Below, piece by piece: positions 52,101 to 60,789 of a stretch of 64,000 bases of DNA (within the stretch, counting starts at the first letter, position 1; the number at the start of each line of letters is the position of its first letter). The stretch spans positions 67,406,785 through 67,470,784 of the forward strand of contig CM059192.1 of NCBI GenBank assembly GCA_030323885.1. The letters run 5' to 3'. The stretch comes from Branchipolynoe longqiensis. Its lineage: Eukaryota > Annelida > Polychaeta > Phyllodocida > Polynoidae. The translations under genes and the position numbers were made by a program. Under the pieces are notes generated by a model. That model was not told the origin of the DNA. It saw only the letters and a program-made list of their open reading frames with translations, and made no database searches.

Positions 52101-52608
52101 GCTTTATATAAACTACCTCATGAGGCGGTTTACATAAAGTGAATCATATGAATCGAATTAGCCCTAATCCGCTTCAGTGGCGCGTTTACACGGCGAATGT
52201 AAGGCGAACTAGGCAAGGCGCTTTATTTGAGCCATTTTAACTCGCCCGTGTAAACACGGCTTAAGTTTTACTTTTGCAAATGATCACCCAGCTGGTCATT
52301 TAAAGCAGTTGTTATCTGTTAAAACTAACTAAAATGATGAACCTCACGTCCACAGGCGCACTGCTTGGCATTCTCCTTCCACAAGAAGAAACGCAAATGC
52401 TACATCACCAACATAGACCAGAAGTGGAATACGACGGCGACGGAACGCTTCGTGTTCCAAATGACCCCTCACCCTGAAATCGCCACCTTCCACAAGTATG
52501 ACTGCTTCTCTGACCACGTGATCGATGACGTCAATACAACCAGGATAGGTGACGGAGTCGTTATACCAAGGGAAGAAAAAGACCTATGGGAGGCCAGTAA
52601 CTGGACAG
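44435..52608 (+). CDS. Gene 2: DEG/ENaC/ASIC-type channel, N-terminal half, with PAN-like module
   Basis: Five exons (44435-44555, 48244-48411, 50831-50916, 51552-51682, 52356-52608) join with matching phases into about 252 residues. The family forms trimeric sodium channels with two transmembrane helices. Seen here: the cytoplasmic His-Gly gating motif (residues 25-26), TM1 (about 41-59), FPSVTICNQN (84-93, the family's post-TM1 signature), then a Cys module from residue 127 to 218 with C-x3-C-x7-C-LAFSF-x6-C. That last pattern fits a PAN/apple domain, which is not a usual part of the channel's extracellular loop. The rest of the loop and TM2 are missing; they must lie beyond 64000, or the gene is broken. 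Residue numbers start at the first full codon of the 44435 exon. Confidence 0.8.
44600..44914 (-). repeat. SINE A-like copy, diverged, split by a foldback
   Basis: Reversed family words: ggcgtttaactccgagcaat, atatctcagtcagtcag, ttgagccaaccactgcctg, then gatcgatcccacgacctcc. The head seems to continue at 45732-45765 (tacaaacagaaagtcagca) after the inserted element. Confidence 0.65.
44917..45731. mobile_element. TA-flanked foldback with GACGCGCC word interior
   Basis: Left aaggccctgccacactatga and right tagtgtgacagggcctt are inverted, extended by acgtttc/gaaacgt, with TA on both sides. Inside are hundreds of bases of acgcgccgacgg / gtaacgcgccagtaac words in both orientations. It is inserted in a SINE A copy. 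Confidence 0.82.
45870..46015. repeat. GA-rich low-complexity tract
   Basis: gagagacagaaagagagg-type purine-rich sequence in the intron of gene 2. Confidence 0.8.
46085..46435. mobile_element. 350-bp MITE family, copy
   Basis: Left caagttgcatagtccgatgg and right ttggactatgcagctttaat. The interior aligns with 20087-20446 (gcatgccaaaactctacc, gtgcatcagtatctaagtta). Confidence 0.82.
46774..48108. mobile_element. Inverted-repeat element with arms of about 330 bp
   Basis: 46774-47105 is the reverse complement of 47785-48108 with moderate divergence. Paired words: gaggctaaggactaacatgt with acacgtgttagtccttagcc, agcgattggttaataatata with tattattaaccaatcgctgt, and aagcattgcttattca with tgaataagcaatgctt. 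About 680 bp of non-coding sequence separates the arms. It is a foldback-type element or an inverted duplication. Confidence 0.75.
48244..48411 (+). CDS. Gene 2 exon: TM1 and FPSVTICN motif
   Basis: The split Arg codon joins the previous exon. LIWLLIVTGVSGCFAAVIW is TM1, and FPSVTICNQNYV matches the FPAVTICN motif of the family. Acceptor tgtcgacag, donor gtaagt. A TA-flanked foldback starts 21 bp after the exon, and a large inverted-repeat element ends about 135 bp before it. Confidence 0.9.
48433..48691. mobile_element. TA-flanked foldback with GACCACC word interior
   Basis: Left agccccagtcacacta and right tagtgtgattgggg are inverted, with TA on both sides. The inside uses gaccac / gtggtc words. 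The termini match the element at 43956. It lies 21 bp after the TM1 exon of gene 2. Confidence 0.78.
48800..49095. repeat. Terminal-module remnant related to the Ngaro A repeat
   Basis: It shares ggtgcgactgacac, ggtggcgccaccggt and ttgttatactcgcataata with 17640-17830, and ends in (TA)n. It lies inside the 350-bp MITE copy. Confidence 0.45.
49389..49911. mobile_element. Tigger-like MITE with an internal hairpin
   Basis: cagtataaccccgttaaacc at the left and ggtttaatagggttgtactg at the right are inverted, with TA flanks. A second left-type terminus is at 49574. Inside, 49630-49682 and 49799-49850 are inverted copies (gcggcctggcaaaatactac against its complement), giving a stem of about 50 bp. 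Confidence 0.75.
50831..50916 (+). CDS. Gene 2 exon: short extracellular linker
   Basis: Acceptor gtactttcag, donor gtgagt, 86 bp. With split codons at both ends it reads MTETYEQGTYNVISAYFSDN and GRRIRDAD. No motif. It is accepted because both phases match the neighbours exactly and the coding composition is good. Confidence 0.7.
51345..51489. mobile_element. 350-bp MITE family fragment
   Basis: gtgccccagtatctaagtta, ttttgaaaatctgatgtttt and the right end catcggactatgcagcatt only. Confidence 0.65.
51552..51682 (+). CDS. Gene 2 exon: first half of the PAN-like module
   Basis: Acceptor cgactgtcag, donor gtattt. VCRHRYIGEFGARLKKVQPG, then IFIFAELILDSCRRLCSDLI. The paired cysteines C-x3-C at residues 159 and 163 begin the apple/PAN signature. 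It ends in phase 0. Confidence 0.75.
51708..52261. mobile_element. TA-flanked foldback between the two PAN-module exons
   Basis: agccgtgtttacacgggcaa at the left and gcccgtgtaaacacggct at the right, with TA (part of TTAA) on both sides. The inside repeats gtggcgcgtttacac, taaggcg and gcgctttat words. It starts 25 bp after the exon ending at 51682. Confidence 0.82.
52356..52608 (+). CDS. Gene 2 exon: second half of the PAN-like module
   Basis: Acceptor cgtccacag, donor gtagaa. AHCLAFSFHKKKRKCYITNI supplies C-x-AF-x-F and the following Cys of the PAN pattern, and DCFSDH supplies the likely outer partner of C127. NTT occurs twice and may be glycosylated. It ends in phase 1, and no partner exon was found downstream. 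Confidence 0.75.
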
Positions 52609-52740
52609 GTAGAATTTAGAAATGAGCTCTGTTTCCGTTATGTGTTTTATCTATGTATATGTGTTTATATAAACTTGAATATATATCTCCATATCTATCG
52701 ATATATACATGTGTATGTATGCATATATATATATATAAAT

Positions 52741-52819
52741 GTGCCTACATCAAAAGGAGAAACAAGGCGGAGATGGGATGGACAATCTTTATTGCTTGTC
52801 TGGCTAGCAATTATATGCC
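52741..52819 (-). repeat. Ngaro-like element, terminal repeat B2
   Basis: Direct copy of 53039-53117 with one visible difference (caaggcggag against caaggcagag). It starts gtgcctacatcaaaaggag and contains tctttattgcttgtctggc. Confidence 0.9.
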
Positions 52820-52829
52820 TACCGGTTAA

Positions 52830-53040
52830 AGTTTGAAAGCTGGCCGAAGACTGACCAATATGGCGACCCGGCGGCCGAACCCGCCGTTTTGGCGCCACTG
52901 CAGGGCAGGCCCGGGCTAATACGTAAGGCATTGATTGGACAATATTGGAATAATTAATATTACAGAACGATAATAATAATAATAAGTACTTTAACTCCGG
53001 CATTTATATACGCATAATATATTATACTCCTTATAAATGT
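52830..53040 (-). repeat. Ngaro-like element, repeat A2
   Basis: Direct copy of 58039-58246 with a few differences, one being in the length of a TAA run. It runs from agtttgaaagctggccgaag to ccttataaatgt. Confidence 0.9.
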
Positions 53041-53117
53041 GCCTACATCAAAAGGAGAAACAAGGCAGAGATGGGATGGACAATCTTTATTGCTTGTCTG
53101 GCTAGCAATTATATGCC
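53039..53117 (-). repeat. Ngaro-like element, repeat B1
   Basis: Copy of B2 that adjoins A2 directly. The recombinase reading frame ends inside it, at 53102. Confidence 0.88.
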
Positions 53118-54035
53118 AAAGGAGGTGCGCCAGCGCCTCCCACCACCCCATCCGCTGCCGGCCTAGAGCTCAGAGTCGCCGCAACCCGCATGTCATTGAC
53201 AATCCTACAGGCAAGTGGGGTCTTAATATACGCATAAACAGTTTCGGAGACCCAGTCCCCCCGAACCTTCAGTTCCTCAATAGTCGCCCCACACATGTGC
53301 AGGAACGTGCAGTCCCCCCTTCTCAATGAATGCGAAGAAAGCAGATCAGTATCTAAACCGCCTTCACCGCAAAAGACCTCAGTGTGTCCTGGTACACGTG
53401 GTAAGGCATGGCCAGAGAGGAGGCACCACCTGGTATCCTAAATGCCCCTTCCTCCCTTCCTGCAGGAATTTGGCGGAAATGGTACTCAGTCCAAAACACC
53501 GCACACAAATCCCTGTCAACACACCTCGCGATCGTGATCTCAGGAGTTCTCTCCCGGAACTGGATAGTTTTGGATCTACGCACCTTCAACAACATTCCCC
53601 AGTCATGGAACTGGAAGTCCGACCTTCTTAACATTGAGTCAGACGAAGTCACCTGGGACTTCCTCAGAAGGTCCCTGAAGGAGCACAGAACTGCCGCCCT
53701 CCATGCCACATGTCCTCTACTGCAAGTCAATAGGTCAAAAATCTACCTCAGCATGTCCGGAAGGATAGGCCTAGCCCTCCGCGGCTCATCCCCCTTTACC
53801 CGTCTAATACCCTTTAACGTTGATGCTAGGATGAAGTTAGAGTAGTCAATGGAGGGCTCGCCATTAGCCCTGAGAAAATGGTTCAAGCCACTGATGTAGT
53901 TTTGGACAGAACCATACTTCAAGGTCCGCGCCAACCAGGTGGCGTACAATGCGACCTGCTCCTCTGAGCATGGGAAGGGTGCTCGAGCGTCAAGGTGCAG
54001 CTCCACAAACTCTAGGTACTTCCTGGTTTGGACCC
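53102..54035 (-). pseudogene. Tyrosine recombinase of the Ngaro-like element
   Basis: The N-terminal core-binding part is clear (EEQVALYATWLARTLKYGS, LKGIRRVKGDEPR). The catalytic part follows: Arg in FRDLLRKSQV, the HSLRRGDCTF box, GDWVSETVYAYI with the likely nucleophile Tyr. Breaks: a TAG at 53743-53745 in frame, and a one-base shift near 53354 just before the HSLRRG box. The enzyme would insert the circular DNA copy of the element. The frame is offset from the RNase H frame at a C7 run (54032-54038). Confidence 0.85.
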
Positions 54036-55100
54036 CCCCTGGCTACCACAGAGTTCTTTGTGTATGACTGCGCTTGGAAGGCCTTCTGTTCCATTGCCAG
54101 GGTCGCCAGCCCTGTAAGAAAAGAATGGGTTGTCAAACACAGAGCTGCAGCATAGCATATAGCCGAGATCCAATCCCCTGATCCTGTCCCCACTTCTGCG
54201 CTCGTTCAGGCGGGAAAGAGCATCACATACCTCATTCACCTCTCTCTTAATATAGATGGAACCGAATACGAAAATGTAGTCTACATCTAGCCAAAAAAGG
54301 CGCCTTAAATAGGACATAATCTCTTTACTTTTGGAACGGCCTGTATTTAGCGCAGCTTGTACCACCATGCTATCTGTTATAATCAGGACAGTGCTATTCA
54401 CCCAGCCTGGGGACCATCTCAAGCACCCAGCGTATACCCCCCACATTTCCTGGACATTTATGTCGGCGTCCCAAACCTCCCGATCTGGCTCCTGATAATG
54501 GTGGCCGAGATATCCCGCTAGCCTAGCATTATCAAGCTCGTTGAAGGCCCCCACTGTCCAATCAGCTCCATGCAGAGCACTGCAACCCCACTTCGATGCA
54601 TCGCTGTATGTACTTATGACAGGCGCAAATTTCCCTAGTATCCTGGCTTTCCCGTTAAACCTGAGGGCAAAAGATAGCCACCACTCTAGGTCCTCCCTGA
54701 CCCCGCTGTTCAAGCGTGCCCGATGAAAAGGTTCTCTAAGGGTTCCCATCAAGTCATCTATCCGCCTTGTGAAGGTTCTGGCTCCCCGTATAACCTTGGC
54801 GCAGTGTGCTAGGAGACCTCCCACCGGCTCTAGCTCCCTCTTTGTCGCCTTCTTACGGCCCTGGAGCTGATATAGAACCATTAGCATCTTATCTAACTTG
54901 TCATGGGGCAGGGTTAGTTCTAGACTCACCGAGTTAATGTCTATCCCGAGGAATCTAACTGTAGTATCTACGGGGCTCACCTTTCTAAGACTTATATAAA
55001 AACCTAATCTGCGTAGAATACTTATCAATACTCGTTGATCTCTTGCTGCTCCTCGCTGATCTGAACCTACCACACAGAAATCCTCCAAGTAATTTACCAT
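54012..55100 (-). pseudogene. RT C-terminal part and RNase H of the Ngaro-like element
   Basis: A 362-residue open frame. It begins MVNYLEDFCVVGSD, where the RT catalytic box is YLED instead of the usual YLDD. The thumb region follows, then an RNase H domain with its acidic residues in STYSDASKWG, INVQEMWGV, IITDSMVVQ and NEVCDALSRL. The true frame starts further upstream (GLSSSPYIFSWISDFV at about 55100-55180). Confidence 0.85.
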
Positions 55101-55179
55101 GCGGAGGACCCCCTCCCTTGAAGTGCATCTTAGAACAAAGTCCGATATCCAAGAGAAGATGTACGGGCTAGACGAGAGG

Positions 55180-56163
55180 CCATGCAGAGCCGATTATCGA
55201 TAAAGTGCTCATAGTCCCCGTCTATGTCCACTCTACCCAAGAGGCCCTGCCGAGGCCTGTCGTCCGTGAATTGAAACCGCGCGGTATGCATCTTTAATAT
55301 CGACCGTACATAGATAGTCACCCCGCTCCATTACATCAGTGACATCATCGACCCCTTTATATGAAAAGTGTTTTGCAACGTTACTAGTACAATTATTAAC
55401 AGATTCGCCATGAGGTCGGCTACAATCTACCACAGTACGACCCCCGCCATCGTCCTTAGGCACCAAAAACACTCGGTGAGTGCAGATCGGGTTAATGTCA
55501 GTCCTGGAGATAACCCCACTGTCAAGTTCTTCCCTAAACTTTTTACATAAAATCCCTGAGTCCCAAGCAGGTACGCGCCTAGGTACCGAAGCCTCATATG
55601 TCAATGCACAGTCACTGTTTATCACATGGAAGCCGAACACGACTCCCCAGAGTATGTAAACATAGTCACTGTCTAAAGTACCTCTCATGAAAGCTTCCAC
55701 AAAGACGCGGCATGGCTTCAGTTGGGCCCTCACTCCAGCCAAATGATGCACACAGTCACAAGTTCCATTAGTACATGCGTCCCACACGGAGAATCCAACT
55801 GGTTCGGATCCGATTACCTCCCTGATTTCCACTTCGATGCACTCATTGCTACCGTATCTCACCTCTATTCTTTTGTCCATGTCGGCACCCTCCGGCAGTC
55901 TCCAACTCCTACATGACACCGTTGCAGCCCTGGGAGTAGGGTTGTTTCCCCCCCCCAGTTTCCGCGCTGAACTTCTCCTTAGTGTCCTCCAAACCCACAT
56001 AACCGTCTGCAATGTGGTTACTCGTCGTCACCGATGCGGTCGTAGTCGTAATCCCGTCAGTGTTGACTCTTCTTACCGAACCCTCCCTTGGCCCGTGATG
56101 CCCCTCTGAGGTGTCGATGCCTATTGCACTTGGTGCGTCCGATGCTGTCGTTCTCCTACCCAT
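55180..56163 (-). pseudogene. RT N-terminal region of the Ngaro-like element
   Basis: The stretch VFLVPKDDGGGRTVVDCSRP and YLCTVDIKDAYRAVSIH are RT fingers and palm motifs, with the first catalytic Asp in VDIKDAY. The frame shifts at a C8-9 run (about 55950), again near 55265 (after AVSIH) and near 55180 (before GLSSSPY). The part before 55950 is a Ser/Thr-rich leader. Confidence 0.82.
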
Positions 56164-56193
56164 GTGTGCGCAGCTGCTCTTAATAGTGACAAG

Positions 56194-57197
56194 TCAGTCT
56201 TTACACTTAAACCGCTTATGCGATTTCGCCCCACACTTTGAGCAGTTATGGGCAAAGCGGCACTCCTCTGCAGTGCGTGAGCAGCCTGTCTCCCCATTCC
56301 ATGCATAACAGGCCCTCGACCCTGGGTTACCCGTCGATCTTCTTGTCATCCCCGTGTCCTTCCCTCCGATCTTCTTCCCTCTCTGGTTATGAGCTCTGTA
56401 GTGCAGGACGCTCTCCTCGTCGTTCTTGTTTGCGAATGCGGCGAAGCCTGCGGTCTCCGCATTTCCCGCACTGCCAAAGCGTATTCCATGTGTGCCGAAT
56501 CTTTATAATAGTCGTCTCTGGCTCGACAACTCATTATGTGGAGATGCTCAATGAAGGAGCGGTAGTCCGATGTCGTCAGCTCTTGGATGTCAAGGCACCA
56601 TAGTGTTGAAGCCGCCACCAGTTCATGGATGTTCAATTTCCGTACCTCCTTCCCTCCCAAAGTGTACCTTTTTAGCGACCACTTACTTCTACGGCATCTC
56701 GATGCGCTGCTGTCACTCCTGGATCTCCTATGTCCCGTTGAATCGTCCCTAGACCTCCTGTGAGAATGTCCGAAGTCCGAGTACTCCTGTCACGGTTCCT
56801 CCTTCTCCAATCGTGATGGTTGTATCCGGTTGTCTGTTCTTGTCCAAAGAGTCTTTGATTCCCCGCCGTCATTCTTGATTGCCTCGGCCCTTCTGATTTG
56901 AGACTCTCGTTCCTGTCTCAGTTGCAGGACACATTCCTCAAGTGCTCCCACCTGGATCTCTCTCTCCAGAATGTCTATCTCTTGCTGGGCGATCTTTTCC
57001 CTATCGCTCAGCGATAGGCTCGACAACGACAATGATGTCGCACCCGAAGTATTATCCACTTCCTTTGCCATCCTCACTGCTGCCGTCGAACTCCTAGTGC
57101 TCCTCAGTTTAGTTGCCTTGTTCTCTTCCCTAATCCTCTCACACCTTTCCTTGTCACCCTGGTCGTGTCTCTCGCCACAGTCGGTGCAGTAGACCAT
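56194..57197 (-). pseudogene. Gag-like protein of the Ngaro-like element
   Basis: It starts MVYCTDCGERHDQGDKERC, a CxxC...H...C knuckle, then a Glu/Arg-rich coiled coil (KIAQQEIDILEREIQ). A TGA at 56790-56792 interrupts it. The same frame continues through LNIHELVAASTLWCLDIQEL. A frame shift near 56455 leads to a C-terminal zinc finger (GCSRTAEECRFAHNCSKCG, KSHKRFKC) and a stop at 56194-56196. The Cys/His finger is typical of gag in Ngaro and DIRS-order elements. Confidence 0.8.
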
Positions 57198-57199
57198 GT

Positions 57200-58038
57200 C
57201 TTGGCTGCAAACTATCCGTGCTCTCGAACTAGTCCCCCATGTAGTTCCGTATAGTTTGATGATTGTTGGTCAGTTAATTCAACACTTGCAAAATCATCAA
57301 GTCTGAACTAACTACCAGCTGTTCTGGATGTGTGCTTTAGCCGCTGGGCTATGGCAGCCAAAACCAGAAATGCTCTGCCTGAACCCTGGGCCTGCTTCTC
57401 GGCGAGTTCCAGAGTACTAAGGTCCTTAAGTACTAAGACCAGAGTACTAAGGTGCTTAAATTGCTTCATTCAGTCAGTAAAAGAATCAAATAAAAGGGCC
57501 GATTAATGGATGTTGATTTAGTAATCAATGAGTTCATAGTGTCGAGTACTTAATATATGTAGTCAGTTTTAAGTCAGAAAGTTCTAATCGACACAACATT
57601 GTCGACACACATAATGGCAGTCTCAATTTATATTACTGAAGGTCGAATGAAAGCGCGTCGAATGCGTCCTCCTGTATTATGCATTGATTCTTATTAAATA
57701 AGTGAAGCAATCGTCGACACACACATAAAATGGTTAGTCGACTCACAAATCGAACATTTGGGATTCAGGTCATAACGGTCGAATATCAAATTATTTCAAC
57801 GATACCGTCATCCTACTGATCCGCTCCCTTAACACCACCGACAAGCTTGTCGTCGACACAGAGATCGTCGACACTCAGGTAGCATGGCGGAAGAATCATT
57901 GTAAGTAGAAACGATCCTCCCTTGCTTAACGTCGTCCCAGCTGCCAGATAACACACACACAGGTAACAGGTAGACTGTGTTGTTGTTGCCGTAGGGAAGC
58001 CTATAGCGGGTGCGCCTGCACAGCGGGTGCGACTGCAC
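57200..58038. other. Non-coding leader of the Ngaro-like element
   Basis: Between A1 and gag there is no open frame of interest. The words gtcgacac and tcgaatg recur (57590-57890), and ccagagtactaaggt is duplicated at 57410-57455. Confidence 0.5.
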
Positions 58039-58246
58039 AGTTTGAAAGCTGGCCGAAGACTGACCAATATGGCGGCCCGGCGGCCGAACCCGCCGTTTTG
58101 GCACCACTGCAGGGCAGGCCCGGGCTAATACGTAAGGCATTGATTGGACAATATTGGAATAATTAATATTACAGAACGATAATAATAATAAGTACTTTAA
58201 CACTGGCATTTATATACGCATAATATATTATTCTCCTTATAAATGT
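58039..58246 (-). repeat. Ngaro-like element, terminal repeat A1
   Basis: Outer terminus, direct copy of 52830-53040. It ends ccttataaatgt next to a TA-rich flank. Confidence 0.9.
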
Positions 58247-58276
58247 TTATGTATATACATATATTTATATATATAT

Positions 58277-59187
58277 GAAGTGGGCGTGTCTACTCGCCTT
58301 GAGCAATTTGCGCACGCACAATTTGCGAGCGCGCAAATTGCTAACACTTGTGCACGCGAGGGTTCCTGGTGGTAAAGCGCTACTTGGTGACTAGCCAAGC
58401 AACGATGGAGGTCGGGCGTTCGGGGCCAGACCCGGCGGACGTGTTTTTGCATGCTCCGTCGTTTTCCACCGATATTTAGGCTTTTTATGGTCAAAATTCT
58501 AAACTAAATTATAGAAACCACACGGGAGGGAACGGGAGACAGTCATCAATGTTAAACCACGTATATTTCGTTGGTATCAATGTTAGTCTTTGGTTAAGAA
58601 TAAACCGTGAGCTCTTGTGAAGGTGAATCAGGACGTTCCTTGCATTCTTTACTATCCTCCAGTCTTATTGTAGATTAACCGCTATGGAAACCTGATATTC
58701 GATTGCTTTCTATGAACTGAGAGGCCTTAAGCCTAAGTCGGCCTTCTGCAAGTAATTTACCCATCTGCGGGGATCTAATAACTGACGCATTCACAGAATT
58801 AACGTAGTGTTACTTTTAGGCTAGAACCATGACATATAATGTAAACTAAATAGTAGAGACAGCGGCAGCAACTCGTGCTGGACTGCGCATATTTGGATTC
58901 AGTTAGTAACATTCATAATATCTCCAACGACGAAGGGGGCAGCCAGTAGTTGAAATAACCTAATATAAATACACTTTAGGCCGATAAATGCACACAATGG
59001 CAAATCTAGTATTTAGACGATACTCTGGCTGGCGCCTTCCATACGGGGCGGACACCGACGACAGACAACTCGCAGGCGGGAGGTAAGGCTACAACGGCGG
59101 CGGCTGGCCCAAGGAAATTCACATGGAAACAATTAATTATATTAACACGTAGGCTCGCCTTAGGCGGGGGCGGAAAAGCCGTACGGT

Positions 59188-59191
<4 letters not shown>
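58277..59191. repeat. Interspersed repeat E, copy 2
   Basis: It matches 2239-3190 from gaagtgggcg to cggttaaat, again between TA runs. It sits about 30 bp outside the Ngaro-like element. The hairpin seen in copy 1 is replaced by a different one (gcaatttgcgc/gcgcaaattgc). Confidence 0.7.
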
Positions 59192-59228
<37 letters not shown>

Positions 59229-59243
59229 AGATATATACATATA

Positions 59244-59616
59244 CAGATGAACCTCGATCCAATGGACTAATAGGGGGGAGCAGTTGTCCGTTAAAGCCGG
59301 TTGGCCGTTGCAGCGACGAAATTTTCCGGGGGGTACGAAAATAAAAACAAAATACAGAACTAAGGTTCATAAAAAAGTGCTACCTATGATCACTTAGTAA
59401 ACAATGTAAATAGAGGCTGTGGTTCAGAAGACTGGGGTTCAGGAGGCTGGGGTTCAGAATGCTGGGGTTCAGGATCCTTGCTTTTAAAAAATGTGTCAAG
59501 TTTCAACTGCTTGCCTCGCTTAAAGTGCGCAAATGTTCAGATATTCACTCTAGTGGATTGTGTCCGTTGGATCCGGAATCCGTTGCATCGGTGTCCGTTG
59601 GATCGAGGTTCATCTG
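59244..59616. mobile_element. Tigger-like MITE
   Basis: cagatgaacctcgatccaat at the left and gttggatcgaggttcatctg at the right are inverted over about 24 bp, with TA on both sides. The interior repeats ggttcagaagactgggg words near 59420-59470. Non-coding. Confidence 0.82.
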
Positions 59617-60049
59617 TATATACATTTATATACATATATATAGATATATATAGAATGTATAATTTATTATGCATATATAAAAGGGGCGGAGCACTAACCT
59701 AATAATTATGATTACTATTATTTATTATTACTTCTCGACTATTATGTCCAACTGTTGACTTGCCCGTATTTGCCCCGGTGTTCCCTACACCAGCACCACC
59801 ACCGGTCAGTTCCGGCTTGTGCGCGTGCCGGGCAGTCATTTTTAGCCCCGATTTCAAACTTTTTCATACATATATATATGTATAGCTTGGATGTATGCAT
59901 ATATTTAGATATGTATAGTTTACCCTGAATGAAATCTGAGCTCTTTCACCGTTGATGAAATGGTGCAGGTTCATATTTCTTTCAAGAAAGCTGCTCTCCC
60001 ATGTACTAGCATAATACACGAAGCTGTGCATCGTTGTTTTTCCTCCTAA

Positions 60050-60325
60050 AGGGTCGTGGGTTCGAACCCTGGTTGAGTCAAACCGATGACTTCAAAATGT
60101 ATACTTATTGCTTCCTAGCCTATTAGGATAGGGCAAGGACTGGTCGGCTCAGTGTCAGGATAATGTGACTGAGTGGGATATCAGGTCATGGTGCTGGCGG
60201 CCTGGTCTTCCAGTGGGGTAGCACTATATAGTCACCATGAGTGTACACTGTCACAAGTCGGTACCCATCCTGATATGATCTTAGATGTTGCTAGGATGTA
60301 AAACAACAACAAACAAACAAACTTT
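60050..60325 (+). repeat. SINE A copy
   Basis: gtgggttcgaaccctggttg, ggataatgtgactgagtggg, gatcttagatgttgctagga and a (CAAA)n tail. The A-box part of the head is missing. Confidence 0.85.
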
Positions 60326-60352
60326 TGCTCGTAAATCCTTCTGTTATGCCTA

Positions 60353-60658
60353 AGTCACAAATCGCTTGCTGCGACCGTAAGTCGCCACATTGGCAAAACC
60401 GTGCGGCCGATGTACGTCGGGTTACGGTGGCCGTATGGCGAGTGGACGGTTTTTTGCTCGCCACAAGGGGTTGCGATTTGTTTAACTTAATACATGGTGC
60501 CCTATGGTGGACGTACGGTGACTTCAATCATGCGATGGCTGCAAGAAACCTTTAGATTTGTGAACATTTCTACCCCAAACCGCAAACCCATACGATTTAT
60601 CTAGATCCCATCCGTAGACTGCAAACCGCAGAACCGTATGGCGACAGCACATGTGACC
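60353..60658. mobile_element. Candidate TA-flanked foldback with CCGTA word interior
   Basis: Left agtcacaaatcgc and right gacagcacatgtgacc are weak inverted copies with TA on both sides. The inside repeats ccgta / tacgg, gtcgcca / tggcgac words. It fits the A(A)GSSC group less well than the others. Confidence 0.5.
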
Positions 60659-60789
60659 TAAGCATGACTAAGCATTTCCTCTGTATTGCTTTATCACTTC
60701 AGTTCAAGTTAACTAGTATTTCAACTAGTTTATAGAGGTATATGATTCCTGAGCCAATAACACAACAGCTTTGTACAAAATGTTAGCAT

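Larger units (their letters stand above)
52741..58246 (-). mobile_element. Ngaro-like tyrosine-recombinase retrotransposon, decayed but structurally complete
   Basis: Read on the - strand: A1 (58246-58039), gag (57197-56194), RT/RNase H, tyrosine recombinase (to 53102), B1 (53117-53039), A2 (53040-52830), B2 (52819-52741). A1/A2 and B1/B2 are direct repeats over about 208 and 79 bp. This A1-ORFs-B1-A2-B2 layout is the split direct repeat arrangement of Ngaro and PAT elements of the DIRS order. These integrate by a tyrosine recombinase, so no target duplication is expected. At least eight stops or frame breaks show the copy cannot make its proteins. Flanks are TA-rich. Confidence 0.88.
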
